Below are positions 44,992 to 52,544 of a stretch of DNA of 64,000 bases, one piece after another. The position numbers were made by a program, and so were the translations under genes. Location: assembly GCA_021837305.1 (NCBI GenBank), contig JAKBGV010000003.1, positions 1 through 64,000 of the forward strand, given 5' to 3'. How positions within the stretch are numbered: the stretch's first letter is position 1; every line of letters starts with the position of its first letter. Source of the DNA: Actinomycetes bacterium. Lineage in GTDB: Bacteria; Actinomycetota; Acidimicrobiia; Acidimicrobiales; RAAP-2. Below the pieces are notes generated by a model that saw only the letters and a list, made by a program, of their open reading frames with translations, made no database searches and was not told where the DNA came from.

Positions 44992-45734
44992 TCGTCCTCG
45001 ACGCACCGGCGAAGCTCACCTGGTACCTCGAGGTCACGGGACGTCGCGCCAACGGGTACCACGAGCTGCGAAGCGAGATGACGACCCTCGCGCTCGGTGA
45101 CCAACTCACGCTTGACGAGACCGGTGACTACGTGCGGGTGGTCGACCATGTCGGTCGCCCAGTCCCCGAGGGCGACGACAACCTCGTCGCCGCCGCGCTC
45201 GCGCTCGTTGGACGACGAGCCGGTGTGGTGATCGACAAGTCGATCCCCGCGGGTGGTGGGCTCGGCGGGGGCAGTGCCGATGCGGCGGCAATCCTGCGCT
45301 GGGCCGGTGGGGTCGAGGCGTCGCGCGCACTTCACCTGGGCGGGGACGTCCCGTTCTGTCAGGTGGGCGGTCGAGCACTGGTCGAGGGTGTCGGTGAGCG
45401 GGTAAGCCCCCTGCCCTTCGAACGACGCACGGTGACGTTGTTCATCCCCGACTTCGGGGTTTCCACGCCGGAGTGCTACCGGGCCTACGACGAGCTCTAC
45501 GAGTCGGGTTGGCGCCCGACGGGTTCCAACCACCTCGAGGAGCCAGCTCGACGTGTCGAGCCGCGTCTGGCGACCGCGCTCGACTGGCTGCGGGCGAGGT
45601 TCGACGACGTGCGCCTGGCCGGTTCGGGTTCGACCATGTTCGTCGAGGGGTCGATCGGTGACGCACCGGACGTGAGCGGTCCCGCGATGCGACTACGCGT
45701 TGTTACGACCACCACGACGCCCGCAGGCGCGTAA
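44988..45734 (+). CDS. ispE: 4-diphosphocytidyl-2-C-methyl-D-erythritol kinase
   Basis: GHMP kinase of the MEP isoprenoid pathway. The N-terminal APAKLTWYLEVTGRRANGYHEL matches IspE, the ATP loop is SIPAGGGLGGGSADAAAIL near 85, and LGGDVPFCQVGGRALVEGVG near 115 and the third motif LAGSGSTMFVEG near 208 are intact. At 248 residues it is 30-60 shorter than usual, with a compact middle and C-terminus, but all key motifs remain, so it is likely functional. It follows rsmA in the conserved order. Confidence 0.93.
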   Translation: MIVLDAPAKLTWYLEVTGRRANGYHELRSEMTTLALGDQLTLDETGDYVRVVDHVGRPVPEGDDNLVAAALALVGRRAGVVIDKSIPAGGGLGGGSADAAAILRWAGGVEASRALHLGGDVPFCQVGGRALVEGVGERVSPLPFERRTVTLFIPDFGVSTPECYRAYDELYESGWRPTGSNHLEEPARRVEPRLATALDWLRARFDDVRLAGSGSTMFVEGSIGDAPDVSGPAMRLRVVTTTTTPAGA

Positions 45735-45739
45735 CTAGA

Positions 45740-45841
45740 TCACTTACCCGCGGCGCGGCGCTGGAAGCGTGTCCGCTTCAGCATCTTCTTGTGCTTCTTC
45801 TTGCGCATGCGCTTGCGGCGCTTTTTAATCAGAGATCCCAT
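45740..45841 (-). CDS. Small ribosomal protein bS22-like (AURKAIP1/COX24 domain, 33 aa)
   Basis: A 33-residue, extremely basic protein beginning MGSLIKKRRKRMRKKKHKK and ending RTRFQRRAAGK. This matches the AURKAIP1/COX24-domain proteins, which are bS22 in the mycobacterial 30S subunit. It is too short for the ORF track and lies convergent to ispE with a 5-bp gap. No clear Shine-Dalgarno is seen upstream; TAGTGT lies 10 nt from the ATG. With bL37, it is strong evidence for an actinobacterial origin. Confidence 0.9.
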   Translation of the reverse strand: MGSLIKKRRKRMRKKKHKKMLKRTRFQRRAAGK

Positions 45842-45886
45842 GGCCCGTAGAACACTACTAGGTCTGGGCGCACCCGTCGCGCGCGA

Positions 45887-46123
45887 TCAGTGGGGGTCGC
45901 TCACGCGTTCGATGCGAAGTGCCTGGCGAGGGCAGCCGCGAACCGCGTAGCGGGCGGACTCCAACGCGGCCAGGTTGGCCAGTGGGACCGGTTCGGTCAC
46001 GATCACCGGGTAGCCCCACTCGTCGACGTGCACGAGGTCCGGGGCCAACTCGGCGCAGTGCCCGAATCCGTCGCAGAGGATCGGGTTGACGAGCAGGACG
46101 AAACCTCCGACGCGTCGCCTCAT
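45887..46123 (-). CDS. Single-cluster ferredoxin (Fer4_15-like)
   Basis: A 78-residue ferredoxin. The cluster ligands are NPILCDGFGHCAELAPDLV near 15-30 and the distal cysteine in AVRGCPRQALRI near 64. Only three cysteines of this set are visible (C-x5-C ... C-P), so a [3Fe-4S] cluster is likely, as in P450-type actinobacterial ferredoxins. ATG at 46123 overlaps the NuoF-like stop by 4 nt (ATGA); ATG at 46129 is also possible. It is the last gene of the redox operon and may pass electrons to or from the NuoF-like protein. Confidence 0.85.
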   Translation of the reverse strand: MRRRVGGFVLLVNPILCDGFGHCAELAPDLVHVDEWGYPVIVTEPVPLANLAALESARYAVRGCPRQALRIERVSDPH

Positions 46124-47400
46124 TCCCATATGAGCTCCTCTTCGCGCTCGAGGGTCGGCACGGCGCTGTAGTGGTGGTTCGACCGGCTCGCGGCGCAGGC
46201 GCGCCCGCGGACGTGGTCCTCGACGTGGTCGGCGAAGACCCGCAGGGCTGACCGGACGAGTCGCACGACGCCGTCGGGGTGGCGACAGGCACCCCGCCCC
46301 TCGATAGCCCCGCAGCGGTCCACGAGGCGGTCATAGGCGGCGCCGGCACCGGCGCTGTCTCCCGCGACCAGTCGCGCCAGGTCCTCGGCGATGGCGGGTA
46401 GGCCGAAGGCGCAGGGTCCACATTGGCGTGCGCTCTCGTTGGCCATCCAGCGCGCGATACGGAAGGTCTCGACGATCCCGCATCCCGTACGGGGTAGCAC
46501 GATGATTACTCCGGCGCCGACGCTGGACCCGAGGGGGGCCAGGGCATCCGCGCTGTAGGCGACGTCGAGGTGGCGCGCGTCGAGCCACGCGCCGCCGTAG
46601 CCGCCCATCAGCAGCGCCTGGGGGTCGGGGTCAGCGCCGGCGCGCTCGATGATGGTGCGCACCGGAACCCCGAGGGCGACCTCGAGGACGGTTGGTCGCG
46701 CGACCGCTCCACTGATCGACACCAACGCGGTGCCGGGACTCGTCGGGGTACCGAGGCGACGGAACCAGTCGCTGCCGTATCGGGCGATCAGCCCGACGTG
46801 GGCGCACGTCTCGGCGTTGTCGACGAGGGCCGGGGCGTGGCCGATGCGCAGCACGTGAGGGCGTCGCGGTCGGTACTGGGGGAGCGATTCGTTGTCGTCG
46901 AGCCAGTGGATCAGGGCTGATTCCTCGCCCGCCACGTAGCGCCACGGCGGGGTGTGCAGTTCGAAGTTGACCCCGCGGGCCGAGTGCCGGTCGCGCTCGT
47001 GCACGGCGCGCTGGAGATGGTTGACCATGATCGGGTCGTCGCGAGAGACGCACACCGCGACGTGGCGCGCTCCGATGATCCCCGCGAGGTACTGCGCACC
47101 GTCCAGGACCAGGTGGGGGTTTGCGCTGATCAGGGTGCGGTCCTTGTGGGCCGCGGGCTCGCCCTCCATTGCGTTGACGACCATGAACTTGGTATGGCCC
47201 CGTTGGTCACCGATCAGTCGGGCCTTGCGCGCGGTGGGGAACGCGGCGCCGCCACGTCCGGTCAGCCCGGAGGCCTCGAGCAGGTCGAGCGACGGCGCGG
47301 TGCGCGGCATCGGCCCGAACGCCTCGTCGTGTTGGGCCAGGGTGAGCGGACGTCCCGACGCCCCATGCAACACCCGCGGCAGCGAATCGGGGGCGATCAC
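46120..47400 (-). CDS. NuoF-like flavo-iron-sulfur protein (complex I 51-kDa family)
   Basis: About 426 residues of the NADH-dehydrogenase 51-kDa type. FMN loop GRGGAAFPTARKARLIG near 50, NAD/FMN region VVNAMEGEPAAHKDRTLI near 77, VAGEESALIHWLDD near 145, SLBB region near 215-270, and the C-terminal cluster domain ANESARQCGPCAFGLPA near 325 with a later GRGACRHPDG. The first of the four canonical cluster cysteines (ESCGxCxPC) is Ala here. It is not next to other nuo genes. GTG at 47400 overlaps the upstream membrane protein stop by 4 nt; the longer ORF-track frame is spurious. Likely moves electrons between NAD(P)H, FMN and the ferredoxin. Confidence 0.85.
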   Translation of the reverse strand: MIAPDSLPRVLHGASGRPLTLAQHDEAFGPMPRTAPSLDLLEASGLTGRGGAAFPTARKARLIGDQRGHTKFMVVNAMEGEPAAHKDRTLISANPHLVLDGAQYLAGIIGARHVAVCVSRDDPIMVNHLQRAVHERDRHSARGVNFELHTPPWRYVAGEESALIHWLDDNESLPQYRPRRPHVLRIGHAPALVDNAETCAHVGLIARYGSDWFRRLGTPTSPGTALVSISGAVARPTVLEVALGVPVRTIIERAGADPDPQALLMGGYGGAWLDARHLDVAYSADALAPLGSSVGAGVIIVLPRTGCGIVETFRIARWMANESARQCGPCAFGLPAIAEDLARLVAGDSAGAGAAYDRLVDRCGAIEGRGACRHPDGVVRLVRSALRVFADHVEDHVRGRACAASRSNHHYSAVPTLEREEELIWE

Positions 47401-48098
47401 CGGTGCCGCCGTGGCTGTGGGCGACGGGGGAAGGGCGTGGCGTCGCGGGCCGACGACTCGACCGCGGGTCCGGGGGCCGGGCGCGTGGGCGCCCGATCGC
47501 GTTGGACACCGCGCGGCTCGGGCTCGACGCCGAGCGGGGAGAGTGCGGTCCGTCCAGCGGCGCGCGTCGGGCGCGCGACGAATCGCCACGCCGCGGCGCC
47601 GGCGACCGTGGCGAGGCAGGCGAGAACGATCACGAGTCCGACCCCGTGCCGGGCGTCGGTACCCGTGAGTAGTGCGTGCACGATAGCGATGGCGTAGGCG
47701 AGCCAACTGAACCAGTGGATGAAACGCCAGCTGGCGTTGGCGACGCGGGCCTTCAGCAGGCTCGAGACCCACACGGCCACCATGAGGTCCAGCGCGATCG
47801 CGCCCAGGGCGACCGGCAGCCGTTTGTAGGGTGAGACGAAGGGCACGACGACCGCGAGCGGGCCGGTGGCGACGAAACTGTCGGCGACGGTCGTGATGAT
47901 GTGGATCGCGAGAAAGACGATGGCGACCGACGCGATCGTGCGGTGCAGTTCATTGAGCTCGAAGCGACCAACGGTCGTGCCACCCACGCGGTTCGCGACC
48001 AGTGTGCCCAGCGAGACCACGAGCGTGAACAGGACCATGGTCACCAGGCCGGTAGCCCGGGTCGTGTACCACAGGTAGGGCGAAGTCAGGGCGATCAC
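47397..48098 (-). CDS. Ferric-reductase-like transmembrane b-type cytochrome
   Basis: A 233-residue membrane protein with about six helices in the first 180 residues and a Pro/Arg-rich cytosolic tail. Helix histidines occur in two pairs: NELHRTIASVAIVFLAIHII near 50-63 and WRFIHWFSWLAYAIAIVHALL near 122-138, the expected ligands of two stacked b-hemes. This is the ferric reductase-like transmembrane fold without the FAD/NAD domains; those functions may be supplied by the NuoF-like and ferredoxin proteins. GAGGAGG precedes GTG at 48098, which overlaps the apbE stop (GTGA). Confidence 0.82.
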   Translation of the reverse strand: MIALTSPYLWYTTRATGLVTMVLFTLVVSLGTLVANRVGGTTVGRFELNELHRTIASVAIVFLAIHIITTVADSFVATGPLAVVVPFVSPYKRLPVALGAIALDLMVAVWVSSLLKARVANASWRFIHWFSWLAYAIAIVHALLTGTDARHGVGLVIVLACLATVAGAAAWRFVARPTRAAGRTALSPLGVEPEPRGVQRDRAPTRPAPGPAVESSARDATPFPRRPQPRRHR

Positions 48099-48994
48099 AA
48101 CGACTCCTCCTCGACGGGCCAACCGCCGACGAACTCCACGGTACCGTCGCGACGCACGAGTCGTCCCGACCAGCCCGCCTGGGCGATCCGATACGGGGCG
48201 TCCTCGCCCCAGAGCAGGGCGGCGGTGGCGAAGGCGTTGGCGCTCACGCACCGGTCGGCCGCGACCGTGGCCGTGGCGTAGGGGCCGTCGGCGACGAGAC
48301 CCGTGCGCGGGTCGATGATGTGATTGACGAGTCGGTGTCCGACGCGCCAGACGCGCGTCGCGATGGAGGACGTCGCGACACCGCCACCGGTGACCCGCAC
48401 GCGCGGCTCGTCGCCGGTAATCGTCAGCCGGTCGGCGACGCCGATCACCCACGGGCCGTCGGGTCCGGTGCCTCGTACCGCGACGTCGCCGCCGATCTCC
48501 ACGACGACGCCACCGCGCGCGCCGACCTCGTCGGCGACGAGATCGGCGGCGAGGGCCTTGGCACTCGCACCGAGGTCGAGCTGGCAACCTGGGGCGAGGC
48601 GCACCGTGCGCGAGTGCCGATCGATGTCGAGCGCGGCGAGGCCCGGCGCGCGCTCGACGTCGGGCTCGATGAGGTCGGTCCGTTCGCGAACGAGGTCGTA
48701 GTCGCGGTCGTAGCCCCACGCGAGCAACGCCGTCAACACGGTCGGGTCGCACAGCCCATCGGTCGCCGCGTAGGCGAACTCGGCCGCGTCAAGCGCCTCG
48801 AGGAGAGTCGCCGACGCCGTCACGGTCTCGCCGGGCATCGCATTCAGGCGTGACAGTTCGCTGTCGGCGCGGAACCGGTTGCAGGCGGCGTCGATCTCGC
48901 CGATCACGCGCCAGAGGCACGTTGAGGCGAACGACGCGTCAGCGGGCCGCTCGGTGGTGAGGGTCCCCGTCAGGCCCCAGGTGGTGAACTGCAT
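48095..48994 (-). CDS. apbE: FAD:protein FMN transferase (ApbE family)
   Basis: Attaches FMN covalently to a threonine of a partner redox protein. The 299 residues show ACNRFRADSELSRLN near 37, DGLCDPTVLTALLAWGYD near 78, LDLGASAKALAADLVADEV near 130, VEIGGDVAVRG near 155, GGGVATSSIATRVW near 190 and NHIIDPRTGLVADGP near 210. Most ApbE proteins act outside the cytosol, but no signal peptide is evident here. No FMN_bind target domain is seen in the operon. It overlaps the b cytochrome gene by 4 nt and lies 3 bp after the small exported protein. Confidence 0.92.
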   Translation of the reverse strand: MQFTTWGLTGTLTTERPADASFASTCLWRVIGEIDAACNRFRADSELSRLNAMPGETVTASATLLEALDAAEFAYAATDGLCDPTVLTALLAWGYDRDYDLVRERTDLIEPDVERAPGLAALDIDRHSRTVRLAPGCQLDLGASAKALAADLVADEVGARGGVVVEIGGDVAVRGTGPDGPWVIGVADRLTITGDEPRVRVTGGGVATSSIATRVWRVGHRLVNHIIDPRTGLVADGPYATATVAADRCVSANAFATAALLWGEDAPYRIAQAGWSGRLVRRDGTVEFVGGWPVEEESL

Positions 48995-48997
48995 CGA

Positions 48998-49300
48998 TCA
49001 GTAGCACACCGTAGAGCCCGATGGCGTGGTGTAGCAGGTCGTCGTGGTCGTCACGGGGGCGGTGGTCGGCGGCGTGTAGACCGTGCCGGGTGTCTGCGTC
49101 GCGGCCGACGACGGCTGGGTCGTCGTGGTGGAGGACGTGGTGGCCGGTCGTTGGGCGACCAGGGGCTTGGCCGTGCTCGCGGCGTAGGCGACGAAGGCAC
49201 CCGAGGCGACGCCCGAGCCGATGAGGACGGTCTGGGTCATCGTGCGGACCCGGGCGAAGCGGCGGTCACGTTGTTGAGGGGTGCGAGGGTAGGTGCGCAT
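48998..49300 (-). CDS. Small membrane-anchored Ser/Thr-rich protein
   Basis: A 100-residue protein: basic N-terminus (MRTYPRTPQQRDRRFARV), one hydrophobic helix near 22-42 (TVLIGSGVASGAFVAYAA), then a low-complexity Thr/Ser/Pro tail ending in CYTTPSGSTVCY with two cysteines. I do not recognise a family. It lies at the head of the apbE operon, where FMN-acceptor proteins are often encoded, but the typical flavinylation motif (S/T-G-A-T type) is not present. AAAGGA precedes ATG and is predicted to be paired in a small hairpin. Confidence 0.7.
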   Translation of the reverse strand: MRTYPRTPQQRDRRFARVRTMTQTVLIGSGVASGAFVAYAASTAKPLVAQRPATTSSTTTTQPSSAATQTPGTVYTPPTTAPVTTTTTCYTTPSGSTVCY

Positions 49301-49306
49301 GGGGTT

Positions 49307-49357
49307 TTCCTTTAGAGGAAGTCTGACACTCGCCGCTAAGTGAGGTGGGAGCGTCAG
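49307..49357 (-). promoter_or_regulatory. Structured leader with sequestered Shine-Dalgarno before the Ser/Thr-rich protein gene
   Basis: Two nested signals on the minus strand: CTGACGCTC/GAGTGTCAG (49349-49357 with 49323-49331, 9 pairs including one G-U) and, closer to the start, TTCCT/AGGAA with a 4-nt loop (49307-49320), where the right arm is the Shine-Dalgarno itself. This could limit translation of the first gene of the apbE operon. It is a sequence observation; no known riboswitch class is recognised. Confidence 0.45.
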
Positions 49358-49375
49358 GTAAGAAACTCGTCAAAA

Positions 49376-50731
49376 TCAATCGGAGGCGTCGACCTCGGCG
49401 GTCGGCAGGACGATCGTGAAGCGCGCCCCGCCCAGCTCGGGGTCCTCGTCGACGCGCACGGTGCCGCGGAACTCGTCGACGACCTGGGCGACGATGGAGA
49501 GCCCGAGGCCCGATCCGGGCAGCGAACGGGCCGAGGCCGAGCGCCAGAACCGGTCAAAGACGTGGGGACGTTCGTGGGCGGCGATCCCGGGACCCGTGTC
49601 CGCGACGGTGACGACACCGTCGTTGGAACGCACCACGATACGACCACCCTCGGGCGTGAACTTGACGGCGTTGGTCAAGAGGTTACTGATCGCGCGCACG
49701 AGCCGGTCGCGTCGACCCACGACGACGGACTCGGTGACGTCCACGTCGATGGCGATGTCCTTGATCCGCGCGTAGGTGCGAGCGGTGTCCACGCACTCGT
49801 CCACGCACTCGTCGAGTCGCAGGCGTTCCACGCGACCCTCACTGCGGACGCCGCGTGACAACTCGCCGAGGTCGGTCACAAGCGCCGCGAGTTCGTCCAC
49901 CTGGGTCACCATGTCGTCGGTGAGCTGGCGAAGGTCGTCGGGAGCGAGCTCGTTAGCGCGTGAGAGCACCTGGGCGTTGGTTCGAAGGCTCGTGAGCGGC
50001 GTGCGCAGCTCGTGGCTGGCGTCGGCGACGAGCTGGCGCTGCAGGTCCTCGCTGGACTGGACCGAGTTCATCAACCGGTTGAAGACCCGTCGGAGCCGTC
50101 CGAGCTCGTCGGGCCCTCCCTCGTCGATGCGTCGTGAGGTGTCGCTCGTCTCAGCGACCTCCTCGATCTCGTTGGTGACCGCCTCGAGTGGGCGCAGTGC
50201 CGCGCGCGCGATGAGGAGTCCGAGTACGAGAGCGAGCAGCAGGCCACCCGCGGCGACCGCGAGCAGGGTGCTCGCCAGGTGGCGCAGCTCGCCGACCTGG
50301 CCACTGATGTTGACGACGAACAGCTCGGCCGAGGTGGTCGGGACCGTGCACAGGCCGGTCTGACAGGTGACCACCGACTTCGCGGGCAACGGGACGATGA
50401 GCTGGCGGTAGGACTCACCACCGAAGGTGACCGTGCGCAGCGTCTGGCCGGCGTGACCGCGCGCGATGGCGAGGATCGTCGCGTCGATGGGGACGTTCGA
50501 GGTGGGGATTGTCGTGCCGCTGGCCAGGACCAGCTCGAAGTAGGCCCCGGTTACACGACTCTCGTCGCCGACGGTGTGGGACGTGGGGGACTGCGCCGCC
50601 TGGATTAATGACTCGTCCACGGAGCGCAGCAGGGCGTCACGAGTGGTGAGGAACGACGCGAGACTGGCGAGGATGACGGCGATCGCCGCGACCCCGACCG
50701 TGGCGCTGATGACGCGGAAGCGGAAGGTCAC
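49376..50731 (-). CDS. Sensor histidine kinase (HAMP-HisKA-HATPase)
   Basis: A 451-residue membrane sensor kinase. A membrane helix at 8-28, an extracytoplasmic sensor region to about 150, a second helix ([19 protein letters not shown]) near 160, HAMP to about 230, phospho-acceptor [20 protein letters not shown] near 238, N box [14 protein letters not shown] near 345, and G boxes DTGPGI and GSGLGLSIV near 380-415. The gene overlaps its response regulator by 4 nt. It lies just upstream of the apbE redox operon on the same strand and may control it; the input signal is unknown. Confidence 0.93.
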   Translation of the reverse strand: MTFRFRVISATVGVAAIAVILASLASFLTTRDALLRSVDESLIQAAQSPTSHTVGDESRVTGAYFELVLASGTTIPTSNVPIDATILAIARGHAGQTLRTVTFGGESYRQLIVPLPAKSVVTCQTGLCTVPTTSAELFVVNISGQVGELRHLASTLLAVAAGGLLLALVLGLLIARAALRPLEAVTNEIEEVAETSDTSRRIDEGGPDELGRLRRVFNRLMNSVQSSEDLQRQLVADASHELRTPLTSLRTNAQVLSRANELAPDDLRQLTDDMVTQVDELAALVTDLGELSRGVRSEGRVERLRLDECVDECVDTARTYARIKDIAIDVDVTESVVVGRRDRLVRAISNLLTNAVKFTPEGGRIVVRSNDGVVTVADTGPGIAAHERPHVFDRFWRSASARSLPGSGLGLSIVAQVVDEFRGTVRVDEDPELGGARFTIVLPTAEVDASD

Positions 50732-51429
50732 GAGGTCCGCAAGGCGTACCCAACCCCACGAATCGTCTGGATCAGGCGAGGTTCAGACGCCTCTTCGAGC
50801 TTGCGGCGCAGGTAGCCGATGTACACCGCGAGCGAGTTCGTACCCGAGTCGAAGTTGTAGCCCCAGACGAGGTCGAGGATCTGATCACGGGTGAGTACCT
50901 GGCGAGGGTGTTGGAGGAAGAGCTCCAGCAGGTCGAACTCGATCTTGGTCAGCTCGATGCGTCGGTCACCCCGGAAAACCTCACGGGTGTTGGGGTTGAG
51001 CGTGAGGTCCTCGAAACGCAGCACGCTCACCTCACCGTCGCTGACGCTGTGCCGGCGCAGCAGCGCCCGCAGCCGCGCGAGCAGTTCGGCCAGGTCGAAG
51101 GGCTTGACCAGGTAGTCGTCGGCGCCGACGTCCAAACCCGCGACCCGGTCGTTGACCGCGTCACGGGCGGTCAACATCAGTATCGGGGTCGCGTCGCCCG
51201 CCCGGCGGATGCGTCGACAGACCTCCAGGCCATCGATGTCGGGCAGTTGCAGGTCGAGCACGATGGCGTCGGGGGCTCGAAGCTGAATCGATTTGAGGGC
51301 CGAGCCACCGTCCTCGAACAGGCCGACCTCGTAGGTTTCCATGCGCAGCGCTCGCCCGAGCGCCGTCCTGATGGCGCCGTCGTCGTCGACAATCGCGATG
51401 TACGAACTGGGACTGGGGGCCGTCGTCAC
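50728..51429 (-). CDS. OmpR/PhoB-family response regulator (MprA-like)
   Basis: A 233-residue transcription factor. Receiver domain with acidic pocket [11 protein letters not shown], phospho-acceptor aspartate in [15 protein letters not shown] near 55 and lysine in [17 protein letters not shown] near 105; winged-helix domain near 140-230 with [20 protein letters not shown] and TVRGVGY-like [15 protein letters not shown] at 51429 has AAGGCGAC upstream and is preferred over GTG at 51444. It is coupled to the histidine kinase and resembles actinobacterial MprA/TcrA regulators. Confidence 0.94.
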   Translation of the reverse strand: MTTAPSPSSYIAIVDDDGAIRTALGRALRMETYEVGLFEDGGSALKSIQLRAPDAIVLDLQLPDIDGLEVCRRIRRAGDATPILMLTARDAVNDRVAGLDVGADDYLVKPFDLAELLARLRALLRRHSVSDGEVSVLRFEDLTLNPNTREVFRGDRRIELTKIEFDLLELFLQHPRQVLTRDQILDLVWGYNFDSGTNSLAVYIGYLRRKLEEASEPRLIQTIRGVGYALRTS

Positions 51430-51504
51430 GTCGCCTTCTTTCACCGGTAGGGCCAGGCTCTAGTGTGGCTGGTTGGTATTAACCGACTGCGTTGATTCGT
51501 TAAG

Positions 51505-51528
51505 AATTCACGAAGACTCGTTTGTACT
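51505..51528 (+). promoter_or_regulatory. Possible promoter region of tRNA-Gln
   Basis: TGTACT lies just before the tRNA 5' end, and TTAAGA is 17 bp upstream of it. Both are only partial matches to consensus. The region between the response regulator and the tRNA is 100 bp and otherwise shows only a short palindrome (GGTT...AACC). Confidence 0.35.
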
Positions 51529-51532
51529 GTAG

Positions 51533-51608
51533 TGGCGGGTAGTTCAATCGGCAGAACAGCGGACTTTGGATCCGAAGGTTGGAGGTTCGAGCCCTCCCCC
51601 GCCAGCCA
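51533..51608 (+). tRNA. tRNA-Gln (anticodon TTG)
   Basis: A 76-nt cloverleaf with encoded CCA. Acceptor TGGCGGG pairs with CCCGCCA in 7 bp, discriminator G, D-arm GTTC/GAAC, anticodon loop CTTTGGA with TTG (reads CAA), and T-arm GGAGG-TTCGAGC-CCTCC. The anticodon stem has four regular pairs plus a G-A mismatch at its first pair. The location near glmU is the same as in other actinobacteria. Confidence 0.95.
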
Positions 51609-51616
51609 CCGAGAAT

Positions 51617-52519
51617 TTAAGGCCGCGGGCAGAGCCGCTCGAGGAGCGCGGCCAACTCGAGCGGGGCGTCGCCCTGTATCGAGTGGCCGGCGTCGGCGAC
51701 GTGCACGACGGTCGCGTCGGGTCGACGGCGGCGCAGTTCGGACTCGTCCTCGTCGTCAACGACCGACCCCGACGCCATCCCACGGATCAGGGTGAGTGGA
51801 GCGCGAATCGCGCCGAGGAGGTCCCAGAGGTCGGCGGCGTCGGGCTCGCCGGCGTCAATCGACGGGTGCTGCTGGTGGCGCCAGACCCACGAGCCGTCGG
51901 GCCGCTGGATGGCGTTGTGCAAGATCCCGCGCCGCAGCGACGAGACCGATCGCGTCGGATTGAAGCGAACGGTGCGCTCGAGCAGTGAGTCGAAGTCGTC
52001 GAAGGTCTTCGGCCCGTTCACGAAGTCGGTGATGTGGTGCGCTTTGGTCGCGTTCACGCCAGGGGTGATGTCAATCAGTACCAAGGACGAGACGAGGTCG
52101 GGACGCGTAGCGGCGAGCACGATGGCGGTGAGCCCACCCAGGGACATGCCGACGATGGGCAACGGGGGTGTGGTCACCTGGGAGAGGGCCGTCGCGACAT
52201 CGTTCGCGTGACTGCGAAAGGCGGCGGACCCGGCGGGGCTGGCGTCGGAGTGGCCGTGACCGGGCAGGTCGATCGCCACGAGGGGCCGCTGCATCGCGAG
52301 GGCCACCGTGTCGAACGTGTGCGCGTTCTGTGCGCCACCGTGCACCAGGACGAGTTCGGGGGACGCGTCACCCCAGCGCAGCCCGCTCACCTGTCGCAGT
52401 CCGTCGACGGCGACGAAGAACCGCTGGACGGCCGGGATGGGAACCTCCAGGCCCCACTCCGCGAGGTTCTCGTGGAAGTACGCGAACTCGTTGTAGTCGT
52501 AGCTACCCACCACCGGCAT
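51617..52519 (-). CDS. Alpha/beta hydrolase
   Basis: A 300-residue alpha/beta hydrolase. LVLVHGGAQNAHTFDTVA near 58 forms the oxyanion region, nucleophile IVGMSLGGLTAIVLAAT near 128, and the histidine in VADAGHSIQGDAP near 275. A substrate cannot be named; similar proteins are annotated as esterases or haloperoxidase-like. The ORF track runs to 52699 through the thioredoxin gene; ATG at 52519 is the natural start, 25 bp after the thioredoxin stop, so the two may share a transcript. Confidence 0.83.
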   Translation of the reverse strand: MPVVGSYDYNEFAYFHENLAEWGLEVPIPAVQRFFVAVDGLRQVSGLRWGDASPELVLVHGGAQNAHTFDTVALAMQRPLVAIDLPGHGHSDASPAGSAAFRSHANDVATALSQVTTPPLPIVGMSLGGLTAIVLAATRPDLVSSLVLIDITPGVNATKAHHITDFVNGPKTFDDFDSLLERTVRFNPTRSVSSLRRGILHNAIQRPDGSWVWRHQQHPSIDAGEPDAADLWDLLGAIRAPLTLIRGMASGSVVDDEDESELRRRRPDATVVHVADAGHSIQGDAPLELAALLERLCPRP

Positions 52520-52544
52520 CGTAGAAGACGCCGGTGGCGAGTAC

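Noticed and set aside
46120-47772. 550-aa version of the NuoF-like gene and 451-aa version of the b-cytochrome gene
   Set aside because: Both extensions read the upstream gene out of frame; GTGA overlaps give natural starts at 47400 and 48098.
48998-49300. FMN_bind-domain flavin acceptor
   Set aside because: No flavinylation motif or FMN_bind fold features are visible; kept as an unrecognised protein.
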